A DNA stretch of 64,000 bases from Streptomyces fumanus. GTDB lineage: Bacteria; Actinomycetota; Actinomycetes; Streptomycetales; Streptomycetaceae. The DNA lies in NCBI RefSeq assembly GCF_014655295.1, contig NZ_BNBI01000011.1, positions 186,001 through 250,000 of the forward strand. Direction: 5' to 3'. Positions within the stretch are counted from its first letter, which is position 1; each line of letters begins with the position of its first letter. Shown one piece after another: positions 34,887 through 43,411 of the stretch. Position numbers and translations under genes: made by a program. The notes beneath the pieces are model-generated. The model saw nothing but the letters and a program-made list of their open reading frames with translations. It made no database searches and was not told the origin of the DNA.

Positions 34887-34941
34887 CGGACGCGGCCGGA
34901 CGCAGGGGAGGGCCCGGGTCCCGTGAGGGAGGCCCGGGCTC

Positions 34942-35043
34942 TCGCCGTACGCGGGCGGGTCGGCCGTTGGTCCTTCGCCGTGCGCGGGCGGGTCGGCCGT
35001 TGGGTCCGTCGCCGTACGCGGGCGGCTCAGCCGTTGGCGAGCG
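34942..35043. repeat. Three ~34-bp tandem repeats reaching into the GH25 3' end
   Basis: Units begin TCGCCGT(A/G)CGCGGGCGG at 34942, 34975 and 35009 and continue GTCGGCCGTTGG or CTCAGCCGTTGG. The third unit contains the stop codon and last codons (ALANG) of the GH25 gene. The outer two are diverged copies downstream of the stop. This fills the 140-bp gap between convergent lon and GH25. Confidence 0.8.
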
Positions 35044-35845
35044 CCACCACCCGGTCCAGGGCGCCGTTGAACCGGTCGTGGTCGCCGACGGTCGGTCCGG
35101 ACGAGGTGTACTGCCACATCGTGTAGTACGACCAGCCGGCCGGCAGCGTCCCCACCGTGGTGGCGTACCGGGCGATCCACAGCGGGTTGGCGGTGGCGAA
35201 ACCGCCGTAGTTCCCGGTGCACTCGGTCCACCAACTGGTGGCGGTGTAGATGACGGCGTCCCGGCCGGTGCGGGCCTTGTAGGTGGCCAGGAAGTCCGCG
35301 ATCCAGCTCACCATCTGGCTCTGCGTCTTGCCGTAGCAGGAGGCGCCGTACGGGTTCCACTCGATGTCGAGGGCGCCCGGCAGCGTCCGGCCGTCGCGGG
35401 ACCAGCCGCCGCCGTGGTCGACGAAGTAGTTGGCCTGGGTGGCGCCGCTGGTGGTGTCCGGGGTGGCGAAGTGGTACGCGCCGCGGATCATGCCCACGTT
35501 GTACGAGCCGTTGTACTGCTGGGCGAAGTACGGATTGGTGTAGTACGTGCCCTCGGTGGCCTTGACGTAGGCCCATTTGACCCCGCTGTTCCACAGGGTC
35601 GACCAGGCGACGTTGCCCTGGTGGCTGGAGACGTCGACGCCCTCGGTCTGGGTGGCGTCGCCGGGGACGGGCGTGCCCTGCCGCCCGTCGTGCTCCAGGA
35701 CGCCCATGCCCATGTGGGCCGAGCCGCGGGGCGGGGTGTCCGCGGCGGCCGAGGGCAGGGTGAGCAGCAGGGAGAAGGCGGCGAGCAGGGTCCCGACGGC
35801 GGCGAGTCGGCGGCGGGGGGCCGATCCGGGTCTGTGCACGGGCAT
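35027..35845 (-). CDS. Secreted GH25 muramidase (lysozyme)
   Basis: 272 residues starting at ATG 35845 with GGAGG upstream. A signal peptide is visible: Arg-rich n-region (RPGSAPRRR), hydrophobic LAAVGTLLAAFSLLLTL, then an SAAA-type cleavage site. The mature part is a glycoside hydrolase 25 barrel: EGVDVSSHQGNV at the start, AYVKATEG, YHFATP, and catalytic Asp/Glu in GALDIEWNPYG, ending MWQYTSSG. It cleaves the muramic acid-glucosamine bond of peptidoglycan outside the cell. It has no separate wall-binding module. Tandem copies of its 3' end lie downstream. Confidence 0.92.
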   Translation of the reverse strand: MPVHRPGSAPRRRLAAVGTLLAAFSLLLTLPSAAADTPPRGSAHMGMGVLEHDGRQGTPVPGDATQTEGVDVSSHQGNVAWSTLWNSGVKWAYVKATEGTYYTNPYFAQQYNGSYNVGMIRGAYHFATPDTTSGATQANYFVDHGGGWSRDGRTLPGALDIEWNPYGASCYGKTQSQMVSWIADFLATYKARTGRDAVIYTATSWWTECTGNYGGFATANPLWIARYATTVGTLPAGWSYYTMWQYTSSGPTVGDHDRFNGALDRVVALANG

Positions 35846-36060
35846 GGCGTGCCTCCGATGGTCGGTGGTGCCCGGTGGGGAGGGGACTGGCGTGGGCATG
35901 CCAGCCAGGTCCCGGGGGCGACGCTACGCACGTAGACCGGCCGGTGGAAGGGGGACCGGAAGCTGCCGTTGGTCTAAGCCTGCGAAATACTGACGGAGCT
36001 GCGGCGATGGCGCTGTCCGGCGGAAACTTTCAGAACCGGGAAAACGAGGCAGGGGCTGAC
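35846..36060. promoter_or_regulatory. Divergent promoter region of GH25 and marR genes
   Basis: 215 bp containing short palindromes CTACG-CA-CGTAG (35924-35935) and ACCGGCCGGT (35936-35945). These are candidate operators for the MarR protein encoded to the right. TTGGTC (35969) and an AAATACT stretch (35985-35991) could be promoter elements, but their spacing is poor. Confidence 0.35.
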
Positions 36061-36561
36061 GTGCACGGAAGCGGGAACGGCGACGGACGGCGGGGCGCGG
36101 CGGGGCCGGCCGCCGCGAACGGCCTGGAACAGCCCGAGTTCCTCGCCCTGGAGCGCGAGTTGACGGTCCTGCTGCGCCGCGCGCGGGCCAACCAGGGCGA
36201 GATGGCCCGGGAGGTCCACCCGGACCTGGAGTCCTCCGCGTACGGGCTGCTGGTCCGGCTGGACGAGTGCGGCGGCCAGCGCGCCACCGAACTCGCCGCC
36301 TACATCGGCGTCGGCAAGGCCACCATGTCCCGCCAGTTGCGCGCCCTGGAGGAGCTGGGCCTGGTGGCCCGCGAGCCCGACCCCGCCGACGGCCGCGCCT
36401 GGCTGATCACCCTCACCGAGGAGGGCCATGAGCGGGTCCGCCGGGTGCGCGAGGCCCGCCGCGCCCGCTACGCCGGCCGGCTCGCCGACTGGGACCCGGC
36501 CGAGGTCGCCGAACTGGCCCGGCTGCTGCACGAGCTGAACCGGGGCATGGAGCAGCGCTGA
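36061..36561 (+). CDS. MarR-family winged-helix regulator
   Basis: About 166 residues. The winged helix is clear: SAYGLLVRLDECGGQRATEL, then IGVGKATMSRQLRALEELGLV (recognition helix) and wing EPDPADGRAWLITLTEEG. Dimerisation helices flank it. The start is uncertain: GTG 36061 with AGGGGC upstream gives a typical length, while ATG 36007 would add 18 residues. It is divergent from the GH25 gene and may control it and itself. The ligand is unknown. Confidence 0.8.
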   Translation: MHGSGNGDGRRGAAGPAAANGLEQPEFLALERELTVLLRRARANQGEMAREVHPDLESSAYGLLVRLDECGGQRATELAAYIGVGKATMSRQLRALEELGLVAREPDPADGRAWLITLTEEGHERVRRVREARRARYAGRLADWDPAEVAELARLLHELNRGMEQR

Positions 36562-36571
36562 CCCGGGAGGG

Positions 36572-37357
36572 CTACAGCTCCGCGTAGACCACCGTGGCGT
36601 CGTCGTGGGTCTTGGCCCGGCCCAGGAACCGGCGGCCGGTGTCCGCGCGTTCCAGCTCCCGCACCCGGTCCACCAGCCACCGCGCCCCCTGTTTGCGGAC
36701 CACCCGGAAGCAGTCCGCCCAGTCGCCCTCCCCGAACGTCTCCACCCAGCGCGCCGCCCCGTCCGTGAGCGTCGCCAGCGCCCGCACCTCACCGCGCGGC
36801 AGCACTCCCGTCACCGCCCGCGCCGCCACCGCCGGATCGGCCGCCGCGGTGAAGAAGCCGCCCTCCTTGTTGCGCAGTTCCGCGTCGACCCGCGCCGCGG
36901 AGGCGAGCGCCGAGCGCGGCAGGCGCGCCAGCCGGTCGTCCAGACGGGCCGTCACCGTCCCGTCGGGGGACTCCAGCAGCAGCGCCGAGTCGGACAGCAC
37001 CAGGTACTCCACCGCCTCCGGCGACCAGCGCGCCAGGACCACCGTCGCCTGCGGCGTCCGGGGGTGAGAAAGGTCACAGGTGACGGCGTGTGCATCGGCG
37101 GTAGCGGCGATGGCACGGGAAAGGGCCTCGGTGAGGGGGACATCCAGGAGGGAAACGGTCAGATCGGTCAGCGCCCCGCCGAGGTGCGCGGTGAACCAGG
37201 GCACCGAGTGCCGGCAGCCCGACGCGCCGCGCGGCGGGGTGACCCCGTCCAGCAGGACGAGCGCGCCGCCCTGTCCGGAGGCCGCGAGACCGACGCTCGC
37301 GAAGTCCTCGTTGGGCAGACCGGGGCTGCTGGGTTCCGAGACCAGTTCGGTACGCAT
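36572..37357 (-). CDS. PP2C-like phosphatase domain protein
   Basis: 261 residues with a compact PP2C/PPM fold: NEDFASVGLAASGQGGALVLLDGVTPP (metal-binding Asp-Gly), LSDSALLL, ALATLTDGAARWVE, and the terminal KTHDDATVVYAEL in which the second Asp of the metal centre lies. The domain is shorter than classical PP2C and resembles the single-domain versions common in Streptomyces. Serine/threonine dephosphorylation in the cytoplasm is likely but not certain. The start at ATG 37357 was chosen because upstream in-frame sequence is low complexity. It converges on the MarR gene. Confidence 0.75.
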   Translation of the reverse strand: MRTELVSEPSSPGLPNEDFASVGLAASGQGGALVLLDGVTPPRGASGCRHSVPWFTAHLGGALTDLTVSLLDVPLTEALSRAIAATADAHAVTCDLSHPRTPQATVVLARWSPEAVEYLVLSDSALLLESPDGTVTARLDDRLARLPRSALASAARVDAELRNKEGGFFTAAADPAVAARAVTGVLPRGEVRALATLTDGAARWVETFGEGDWADCFRVVRKQGARWLVDRVRELERADTGRRFLGRAKTHDDATVVYAEL

Positions 37358-37761
37358 CCGGTCAGTCTGCACCAGCCCTTCACACCGTCCGCGAAGCGTC
37401 GGCGGAGATCCCGGAACCGGTACGGCGGTGCAGGTCAGCCGCCCAATTTGGGGGGAATGCCGCACCCCGGGAACGCGCGGCGGCAAATACTGCCACCGCC
37501 CCGCCGCGAACGTCCAACCGGCTCACCGCGCGGGCGGGCCCCGCCCGTCGGGGCGACTTGCCCACCAACTCCCCTCCGGGGTTCACTCCTTCGGGTGGCG
37601 GGTCAGGTGTTGCACACCCGGTGCCGAGGGGCACTGCAAGGGTCGGGAGCCGGTGGGGGCCCCGCTCCGCTCGAGCGCGGTCGACGGCTCGGGGGAGGGT
37701 GAACGCGCCGGCCGGCCAGTTGACGGAGCGCCACCCGGGCCCACGGGTACACGAGTCAGGA
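37358..37761. other. 404-bp intergenic region before the conservon
   Basis: A divergent promoter region between the PP2C-like gene and cvnA. It holds a hairpin CGGGCGG-GCC-CCGCCCG (37531-37547) and a TTGACG (37720-37725) that could be the -35 of the conservon promoter, though no good -10 follows. No coding sequence with plausible codon usage was seen. Confidence 0.4.
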
Positions 37762-40581
37762 ATGCGAGCACCGGTGCAGAAGACGCGGCCTCGTCGCACA
37801 GGCAAGCAGACGGCCCCCGTCGGGGGGACGGAGCCGACCCCCGGGACCGCCGCCCCGGCCGCCCCCGTCGGCAAGGGCCGCCCCACCCATGTACGGAACC
37901 GGCTGATCGTGGCCGTGGCGGTGGTCGCCGCCGCGATCGCCGCCGCCGGCGCGCCCTCGGTGGTCGCCGCGTCGGGCCAGGTCGGTGACGCGCAGGAACT
38001 GGTGACGCTCGCCCAGCGGACCCAGGACGCGCTCACCCTCGCCCACTCCCTCGCCGACGAACGCGACGAGGTCACCCCGTACATCGCCGCCGGGCGCCCC
38101 AAGTCCAAGGCGCCCTCGGAGCAGCGCGGCGCCCGGGTGGACCGGCAGGTCGAGGAGTTGCGCGCCGACCCCGACGCGCCCGCCGCGCTCCGCGAGGACC
38201 TGGACGCGGTGGCCGCCCTGCGCCGGGCGGCGCTCACCGGCCGGACCAGCGCCCTGGAGGCGCACCAGGCGTACTCCACCGTCATCACCGAACTGCACGC
38301 CCTGGCCGAGGAGCTGGCCGAGCGCATGCCGTCCCGGGCCGGCGCCGGCGGGCACGCGCTGGCCGAGCTGGACTCCGCCGTCCAGCAGGCCGCCGCCGCC
38401 CGGGGCCTGCTGCTGGCCGCCCTCGCCGTGCCCAGCAGCACCCAGACGGTCATCGACCCGGTCAGCGGGCTGCCGACCGAGACGACCACCTCCTCGGGCG
38501 CCGACGGCAAGCAGCGCGACGCCCTGGCCGCCGCCGCCCAGCAGTCCCGGGTCCGCTCCGACGCCGCGCTCGCCGGCTTCCGCGAGAGCGCCCCTCGGAC
38601 GGCACGCGAGCGCTACGACGCCACGGTCACCGGGCCCGAGGTCGACACCGCCGAGAAGTACCTGGCCGCCCTCACCGACCAGCCCTCCCTCTCCGACGAC
38701 GACCTCACCACCAGCGCCGAGAAGCTGGAGGCCGCGCTCACCGCCCGGGTCGACGCCATGCGCGGCGCCGAGTCCGCCCTCTACGACCGGCGCACCAAGG
38801 ACCTCGCCCAGCTCCGCGACGACGACGTCACCGCGCTGGAGATCCGCATCGCCCTGCTCGGCGCCCTGATGCTGCTGGCGGTCGGCGTCGCCACCGCCAT
38901 GGCCCGCAGTCTCACCCGGCCGCTGGCGGTGCTGCGCCGGGGCTCCGCCCGGCTCGCCGGGGCCGAGGACCCCACCGCCGAGGAGCCGGTCGCCTTCACC
39001 GGCCGCAACGACGAGTTCGCGCAGGCCGTCCGCTCCGTCAACGCCCTGCACGCGCGGGCCGTCGCCCTCGCCGAGCGCGTCACCACCCTGGAGGCCGACC
39101 GCAAGCACCTGGTCGGGCAGCGGCAGAAGATGGCCGACGCCCGCGAGGAGCTCCGCGCCGAGCTGGCCGAGTCCGCCGCCCAGCTCAAGCGGATGCGGCA
39201 GGCCGTCGACGGCACCTTCGTCAACCTCGCGCTGCGCACCCTTGCCCTGATCGAGCGCCAGTTGGGCGTCATCGAGGGCCTGGAGGAGCGCGAGCAGGAC
39301 CCCGAGCGGCTGGCCACCCTGTTCAAGCTCGACCACTTCGCCACGGTCATGCGCCGGCACAGCGAGAACCTCCTGGTGCTGGCCGGCACCGAGCACGTCC
39401 AGCACACCGCCGGACCGGTGCCGCTGGTCGACGTGGTGCGGGCCGCCGTCAGCGAGATCGAGCGCTACGAGCGGGTCCGCATCGCCGCGCTGCCGCCGCA
39501 CGCGCACGTGGCCGGGTTCGCCGCCGACGACCTCTCCCACCTGCTGGCCGAACTGATGGAGAACGCCACCTCGTTCTCCCCGCCCGAGCTGCCCGTCGAG
39601 GTCTCCGGCTGGCTGCTGGAGAACGGCGAGGTGATGCTCTCCGTCCAGGACGAGGGCATCGGCGTCCCCGGCGACAAGCTGGAGCGGCTCAACGCCCGCC
39701 TCGCCGACTTCGACCCGGAGGCCGCCTACGACCAGGACGGCGAGGACGGCCTGGGACTGGGCCTGTACGTCGTCGCCCGCCTCGCCCACCGGCACGGCGC
39801 CCGGGTGAAGCTGCGCGAGCAGAAGCAGGGCGGGATCGCCGCCGTCGTCGTGCTGCCGACGGCCCTGCTCGCCGAGGCGCCGCCGGCCGCGGTCGCCCCG
39901 GCCGCCCCGGTCACCGACGGCACCGGCGGCTTCTCCCTGCCGGGCGCCGACGCCGAGGCCAACTCCAACGTCCTGCACGGCCGCTCCGAGGGCGGCGACC
40001 CGCTGGTCGAGGCGGCGGAGCGGGCGGTACGGCGGTCGGCGGACGGCCAGCGCACGGACGCACCAGAGCAGGCCCCCGCAGCGGCCTCCGAGGAGCCCGC
40101 GGAGCCCGCCGAAGAGGCCCCCGAGGAGGCCGACCGGACGGTCTCCGAGACCACCATGGAACTGCTCATCCCGGCCCCGGCGGCGGAACCGTCCCCCGAC
40201 TCCGCCCCCGGCACGCCGGAGACCGGCACCGAGAACGAGAACGACAACCGGGACGAGAACCGGGACGAGGGCCGGCCCGAGGCCGAACCCGCCCACGACC
40301 GGGTCCCCGACGACCCGGAGGACCCCGTCACCGACAAGGGGCTGCCCAAGCGGACCCCCAGGATCAGCACCCCCGCGGCGGCGCCGCCCCCGCGCGCGGG
40401 TTCCGTGGACGCCGAGGCGCTCCGCCGCCGCCTCGGCGGATTCCGCCGGGGCGCGGAGGCCGGCCGGCGCGATGTGGCGGCGGAGATCGCCGAGCAGACC
40501 GCCGGGCACCGCACCCCGGACGCCGCGGCGGGGACGACCGAAGAAGCCACGGGGGGCACTGTCGAGGAGGCAAGCAGTTGA
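37762..40581 (+). CDS. cvnA: Conservon sensor histidine kinase-like protein CvnA
   Basis: 939 residues. An N-terminal transmembrane helix (RLIVAVAVVAAAIAAAGAPSVV), a large extracytoplasmic nitrate/sulfonate-sensor-like helical domain (~60-370), then a second TM helix (IRIALLGALMLLAVGVATAMA) and HAMP. The helical DHp-like part (FVNLALRTLALIERQLGVIE, MRRHSENLLVLAG) precedes a GHKL ATPase: ELMENATSFSPPE, DEGIGVPG, GLGLYVVARLA. The C-terminal ~230 residues are acidic, Pro/Ala/Glu-rich and low complexity. CvnA is the membrane sensor of conservons, which resemble a eukaryotic-like GTPase signalling complex. The next gene starts in its stop codon. Confidence 0.9.
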   Translation: MRAPVQKTRPRRTGKQTAPVGGTEPTPGTAAPAAPVGKGRPTHVRNRLIVAVAVVAAAIAAAGAPSVVAASGQVGDAQELVTLAQRTQDALTLAHSLADERDEVTPYIAAGRPKSKAPSEQRGARVDRQVEELRADPDAPAALREDLDAVAALRRAALTGRTSALEAHQAYSTVITELHALAEELAERMPSRAGAGGHALAELDSAVQQAAAARGLLLAALAVPSSTQTVIDPVSGLPTETTTSSGADGKQRDALAAAAQQSRVRSDAALAGFRESAPRTARERYDATVTGPEVDTAEKYLAALTDQPSLSDDDLTTSAEKLEAALTARVDAMRGAESALYDRRTKDLAQLRDDDVTALEIRIALLGALMLLAVGVATAMARSLTRPLAVLRRGSARLAGAEDPTAEEPVAFTGRNDEFAQAVRSVNALHARAVALAERVTTLEADRKHLVGQRQKMADAREELRAELAESAAQLKRMRQAVDGTFVNLALRTLALIERQLGVIEGLEEREQDPERLATLFKLDHFATVMRRHSENLLVLAGTEHVQHTAGPVPLVDVVRAAVSEIERYERVRIAALPPHAHVAGFAADDLSHLLAELMENATSFSPPELPVEVSGWLLENGEVMLSVQDEGIGVPGDKLERLNARLADFDPEAAYDQDGEDGLGLGLYVVARLAHRHGARVKLREQKQGGIAAVVVLPTALLAEAPPAAVAPAAPVTDGTGGFSLPGADAEANSNVLHGRSEGGDPLVEAAERAVRRSADGQRTDAPEQAPAAASEEPAEPAEEAPEEADRTVSETTMELLIPAPAAEPSPDSAPGTPETGTENENDNRDENRDEGRPEAEPAHDRVPDDPEDPVTDKGLPKRTPRISTPAAAPPPRAGSVDAEALRRRLGGFRRGAEAGRRDVAAEIAEQTAGHRTPDAAAGTTEEATGGTVEEASS

Positions 40582-41081
40582 CCGCGCCCAGTACCTTCGG
40601 ACTGAGCAGTGAGGCCCGCAACCTGCACTGGCTGCTGACCAACCTCGTCGAGGAGGTGCCCGGCATCCTCTCGGTCGCCGTCGTCTCCTCCGACGGACTG
40701 CTCCTGCTCTCCTCCGACCAGGAGAGCACCGACGCCGCCCGCCGCGCGCGCACCGAGCGCCGCACCGGTCCGCGCGGCTCCGCCGCCGACCTCGCGACCA
40801 TCGTCTCGGGCATCGGCAGCCTGACCGTCGGCGCCGCCAAGCTGATGGACTTCGGCACCGTGAAGCACACCATGGTCGCCATGGAGGAGGGCAGCCTGTT
40901 CGTGATGTCGATCAGCGACGGCTCGCTGCTCGGCGTGCACGGCTCCGCCGACTGCGACATGAGCGTGGTGGCGTACCACATGGCGCTCTTCGTGGGCCGG
41001 GCCGGGCATGTGCTCACCCCGGAGCTCCGCAGCGAGCTGCGAAAATCCCTGGAGTCCGAGTCGACGGGGAGCCCCCGATGA
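40578..41081 (+). CDS. cvnB: Roadblock/LC7 domain protein CvnB
   Basis: 167 residues starting at a TTG that overlaps the cvnA stop (TTGA). The roadblock/LC7 fold is shown by LHWLLTNLVEEVPGILSVAVVSSDG, LLLLSSDQ, and GSLFVMSISDGSLLGVHGSADCDMSVVAYHMALFV. Roadblock proteins act as GTPase-activating or regulatory partners of small GTPases such as MglA and CvnD. It belongs to the cvnABCD operon, with 4-bp overlaps on both sides. Confidence 0.92.
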   Translation: MTAPSTFGLSSEARNLHWLLTNLVEEVPGILSVAVVSSDGLLLLSSDQESTDAARRARTERRTGPRGSAADLATIVSGIGSLTVGAAKLMDFGTVKHTMVAMEEGSLFVMSISDGSLLGVHGSADCDMSVVAYHMALFVGRAGHVLTPELRSELRKSLESESTGSPR

Positions 41082-41512
41082 GCAGCGGCCCCGAGAAGAA
41101 CCGCAAGAACCTCCCCGTCCGCGGCGCCGACCGCAAGCCGGCCCGCGTCCGCCCCTACTCGCTCACCGGCGGCCGGACCCGGTTCGGCCATGTGCTGCTG
41201 GTGGAGACGTTCGTCGGCGCCACCGGCACGGCCGCGCTGGAGGCCGCCGAGGAGCGCAAGGAACTGACGAGCGCCCCGCTCTCCCGGGTGATGCCGGAGA
41301 TGCGGGCCATCGTCGAACTGTGCCGCCGGATGCGTACGGTGGCCGAGATCGCCGCGCTGCTGAAGATGCCGCTCGGCGTGGTCCGCGTGCTCCTGAGCGA
41401 CCTCGCGGACCAGGGAAAGATCCGTGTGTACGGCACCGGGACCGGCCACGGCACGGGCCGTCCGGACCGCGCTCTGCTGGAAAGGGTGCTGAGTGGACTC
41501 CGTCGTCTCTGA
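41078..41512 (+). CDS. cvnC: DUF742 protein CvnC
   Basis: 144 residues, a standard DUF742 winged-helix-like protein: VRPYSLTGGRTRF, LSRVMPEMRAIVELCRRMRTVAEIAALLKMPLGVVRVLLSDLADQG and LLERVLSGLRRL. DUF742 proteins bridge CvnA/B and the GTPase in conservons, with an unproved molecular role. Start ATG 41078 overlaps cvnB (ATGA), and its end overlaps the cvnD start by 20 bp. Confidence 0.92.
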   Translation: MSSGPEKNRKNLPVRGADRKPARVRPYSLTGGRTRFGHVLLVETFVGATGTAALEAAEERKELTSAPLSRVMPEMRAIVELCRRMRTVAEIAALLKMPLGVVRVLLSDLADQGKIRVYGTGTGHGTGRPDRALLERVLSGLRRL

Positions 41513-42131
41513 CGCCGCCTTCGGCGTCTCCCCGCTCGTCGAGCCCGACGAGCCCCTGCAGCCCTGGCAGACGGACCCGGGCCGCGCGCCGATCGCCACG
41601 AAGATCGTCGTGGCGGGCGGCTTCGGCGTGGGCAAGACCACGCTGGTCACGTCCGTCTCGGAGATCACGCCCCTGCAGACCGAGGCGCTGATGACCGAGG
41701 CGAGCGAGGAGACCGACGACCTCACCGCCACGCCGGAGAAGCTCACCACCACGGTGGCCATGGACTTCGGCCGCATCACGCTCGACGACGACCTGGTGCT
41801 CTACCTGTTCGGCACGCCGGGCCAGCAGCGGTTCTGGTTCATGTGGGACGACCTGGTGCGCGGCGCGATCGGCGCGGTGGTGATGGCCGACACCCGGCGG
41901 CTGAAGGACTGCTTCCCGGCGCTGGACTACTTCGAGAGCTGCGGGCTGCCGTACGTCGTGGCGGTCAACCACTTCGACGGCAGCGAGCGGTTCGAACCGG
42001 AGGACGTACGGGAGGCGTTGACGATCCCGCGGCACATACCTGTAATGATCATGGATGCGCGCCGCCGGATCTCGGTCATCGAGACCCTCCTGTCCCTCGT
42101 GGGCCACGCGCTGGACGAAACACCCGAGTAG
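41493..42131 (+). CDS. cvnD: Ras-like GTPase CvnD
   Basis: 212 residues from a GTG inside cvnC. P-loop GGFGVGKTTLV, switch regions around TTTVAMDFGRITL, G3-like LFGTPGQQRFWFMWD (with the Gly-Gln-Gln typical of this family) and VNHFD in place of NKxD. This is the small GTPase of the conservon, working with the roadblock protein CvnB. It is followed 17 bp later by a flavoprotein monooxygenase gene where many conservons carry a cytochrome P450. Confidence 0.93.
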   Translation: MDSVVSDAAFGVSPLVEPDEPLQPWQTDPGRAPIATKIVVAGGFGVGKTTLVTSVSEITPLQTEALMTEASEETDDLTATPEKLTTTVAMDFGRITLDDDLVLYLFGTPGQQRFWFMWDDLVRGAIGAVVMADTRRLKDCFPALDYFESCGLPYVVAVNHFDGSERFEPEDVREALTIPRHIPVMIMDARRRISVIETLLSLVGHALDETPE

Positions 42132-42148
42132 AAGACGGAAACCCCCGC

Positions 42149-43411
42149 ATGCGGAAGATACTCGTCGTCGGAGCCGGCCAGTCCGGTCTCCAGCTCGCCC
42201 TCGGCCTCCAGTCGCACGGCTACGAGGTCACCCTGATGTCCAACCGGACCGCGGACGAGATCCGCACGGGCCGGGTGATGTCGACGCAGTGCATGTTCCA
42301 CACCGCCCTCCAGCACGAGCGTGACCTGAAGCTGAACTTCTGGGAGTCCCAGGCCCCGAAGATCGAGGGCCTCGGGGTCTCGGTCGCCGCGCCCGGCTCG
42401 CACGACCCGGGCCCCACCCAGCGCGCTGTCGACTGGGTGGGCAGGCTGGACGGCTACGCGCAGTCCGTGGACCAGCGGGTGAAGATGGCCGGCTGGATGG
42501 AGACCTTCGCCCAGCGCGGCGGCCAGTTGGTCATCCACGGCGCCGCCGTCGGCGACCTGGACTACTTCTCCCGCGCCTACGACCTGGTCCTGGTCTCGGC
42601 CGGCAAGGGCGAACTCGTGCAGATGTTCGGCCGGGACGCCTCGCGGTCCCCGTACAGCGAGCCGCAGCGCGCCCTCGCCGTCGCCTATGTGCACGGCCTG
42701 GCCCCGCGCCCGGAGCACCCCGACTTCGACGCGGTCCGCTGCAACCTGGTGCCGGGCGTCGGCGAGCTGTTCATCATGCCGACGTTCACCACCTCCGGCC
42801 GCGCCGACATCCTGTTCTGGGAGGGCATACCCGGCGGCCCGCTGGACGTCTTCAAGGACGTCAAGGACCCGGCGGAGCACCTCTCCCTGACCCTGGAACT
42901 CATGGAGAAGTTCGTCCCCTGGGAGTACGCGCGGGCCACCAAGGTCGAACTGACCGACGCCGGCGGCACCCTGGCCGGCCGCTACGCCCCCACCGTCCGC
43001 CACCCCATCGGCCGCCTGCCCGGCGGCGGCCTGGTGCTCGGCGTGGCCGACGTGGTCGTCGCCAACGACCCGATCACCGGGCAGGGCTCCAACTCGGCGT
43101 CCAAGTGCGCCGCCTCCTACCTCGCCTCGATCCTGGAACACGGCGACAAGCCGTTCGACGAGACCTGGATGCAGGCCGCCTTCGACCGCTACTGGGAGAC
43201 CGCCCAGCACGTCGTCAAGTGGACCAACGCCATGCTGGCCCCGCCGCCGGAGCACGTGCTGAACCTGATCGGCGCGGCCGGCCAGCTCCAGCCGGTCGCC
43301 CACCGCATCGCCAACGGCTTCAACGACCCGGCCGACTTCGAGAACTTCTTCTACGACCCGAAGAAGGCCGAGGGCTACCTGATGGAGGTCTCCGGCGCGG
43401 CCGGCGCCTGA
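42149..43411 (+). CDS. Styrene/indole monooxygenase-like FAD-dependent oxygenase
   Basis: 420 residues. The N-terminal FAD-binding motif is ILVVGAGQSGLQLALGLQSHGYEVTLM (GxGxxG form), with LVLVSAGKGELV as the second nucleotide strand and GVADVVVANDPITGQGSN as the conserved C-terminal flavin loop. The sequence fits the StyA group of two-component epoxidases, which need a separate flavin reductase; none is seen here. The gene is 17 bp after cvnD on the same strand, so it is probably part of the conservon operon. Its 3' end overlaps the convergent NlpC/P60 gene by 37 bp. Confidence 0.85.
   Translation: MRKILVVGAGQSGLQLALGLQSHGYEVTLMSNRTADEIRTGRVMSTQCMFHTALQHERDLKLNFWESQAPKIEGLGVSVAAPGSHDPGPTQRAVDWVGRLDGYAQSVDQRVKMAGWMETFAQRGGQLVIHGAAVGDLDYFSRAYDLVLVSAGKGELVQMFGRDASRSPYSEPQRALAVAYVHGLAPRPEHPDFDAVRCNLVPGVGELFIMPTFTTSGRADILFWEGIPGGPLDVFKDVKDPAEHLSLTLELMEKFVPWEYARATKVELTDAGGTLAGRYAPTVRHPIGRLPGGGLVLGVADVVVANDPITGQGSNSASKCAASYLASILEHGDKPFDETWMQAAFDRYWETAQHVVKWTNAMLAPPPEHVLNLIGAAGQLQPVAHRIANGFNDPADFENFFYDPKKAEGYLMEVSGAAGA

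Noticed and set aside
32070..35594. Long minus-strand frame running through lon and continuing from the spermidine-synthase-like gene
   Set aside because: Only the part at 31383-32069 shows family motifs. The rest mirrors lon codon structure.
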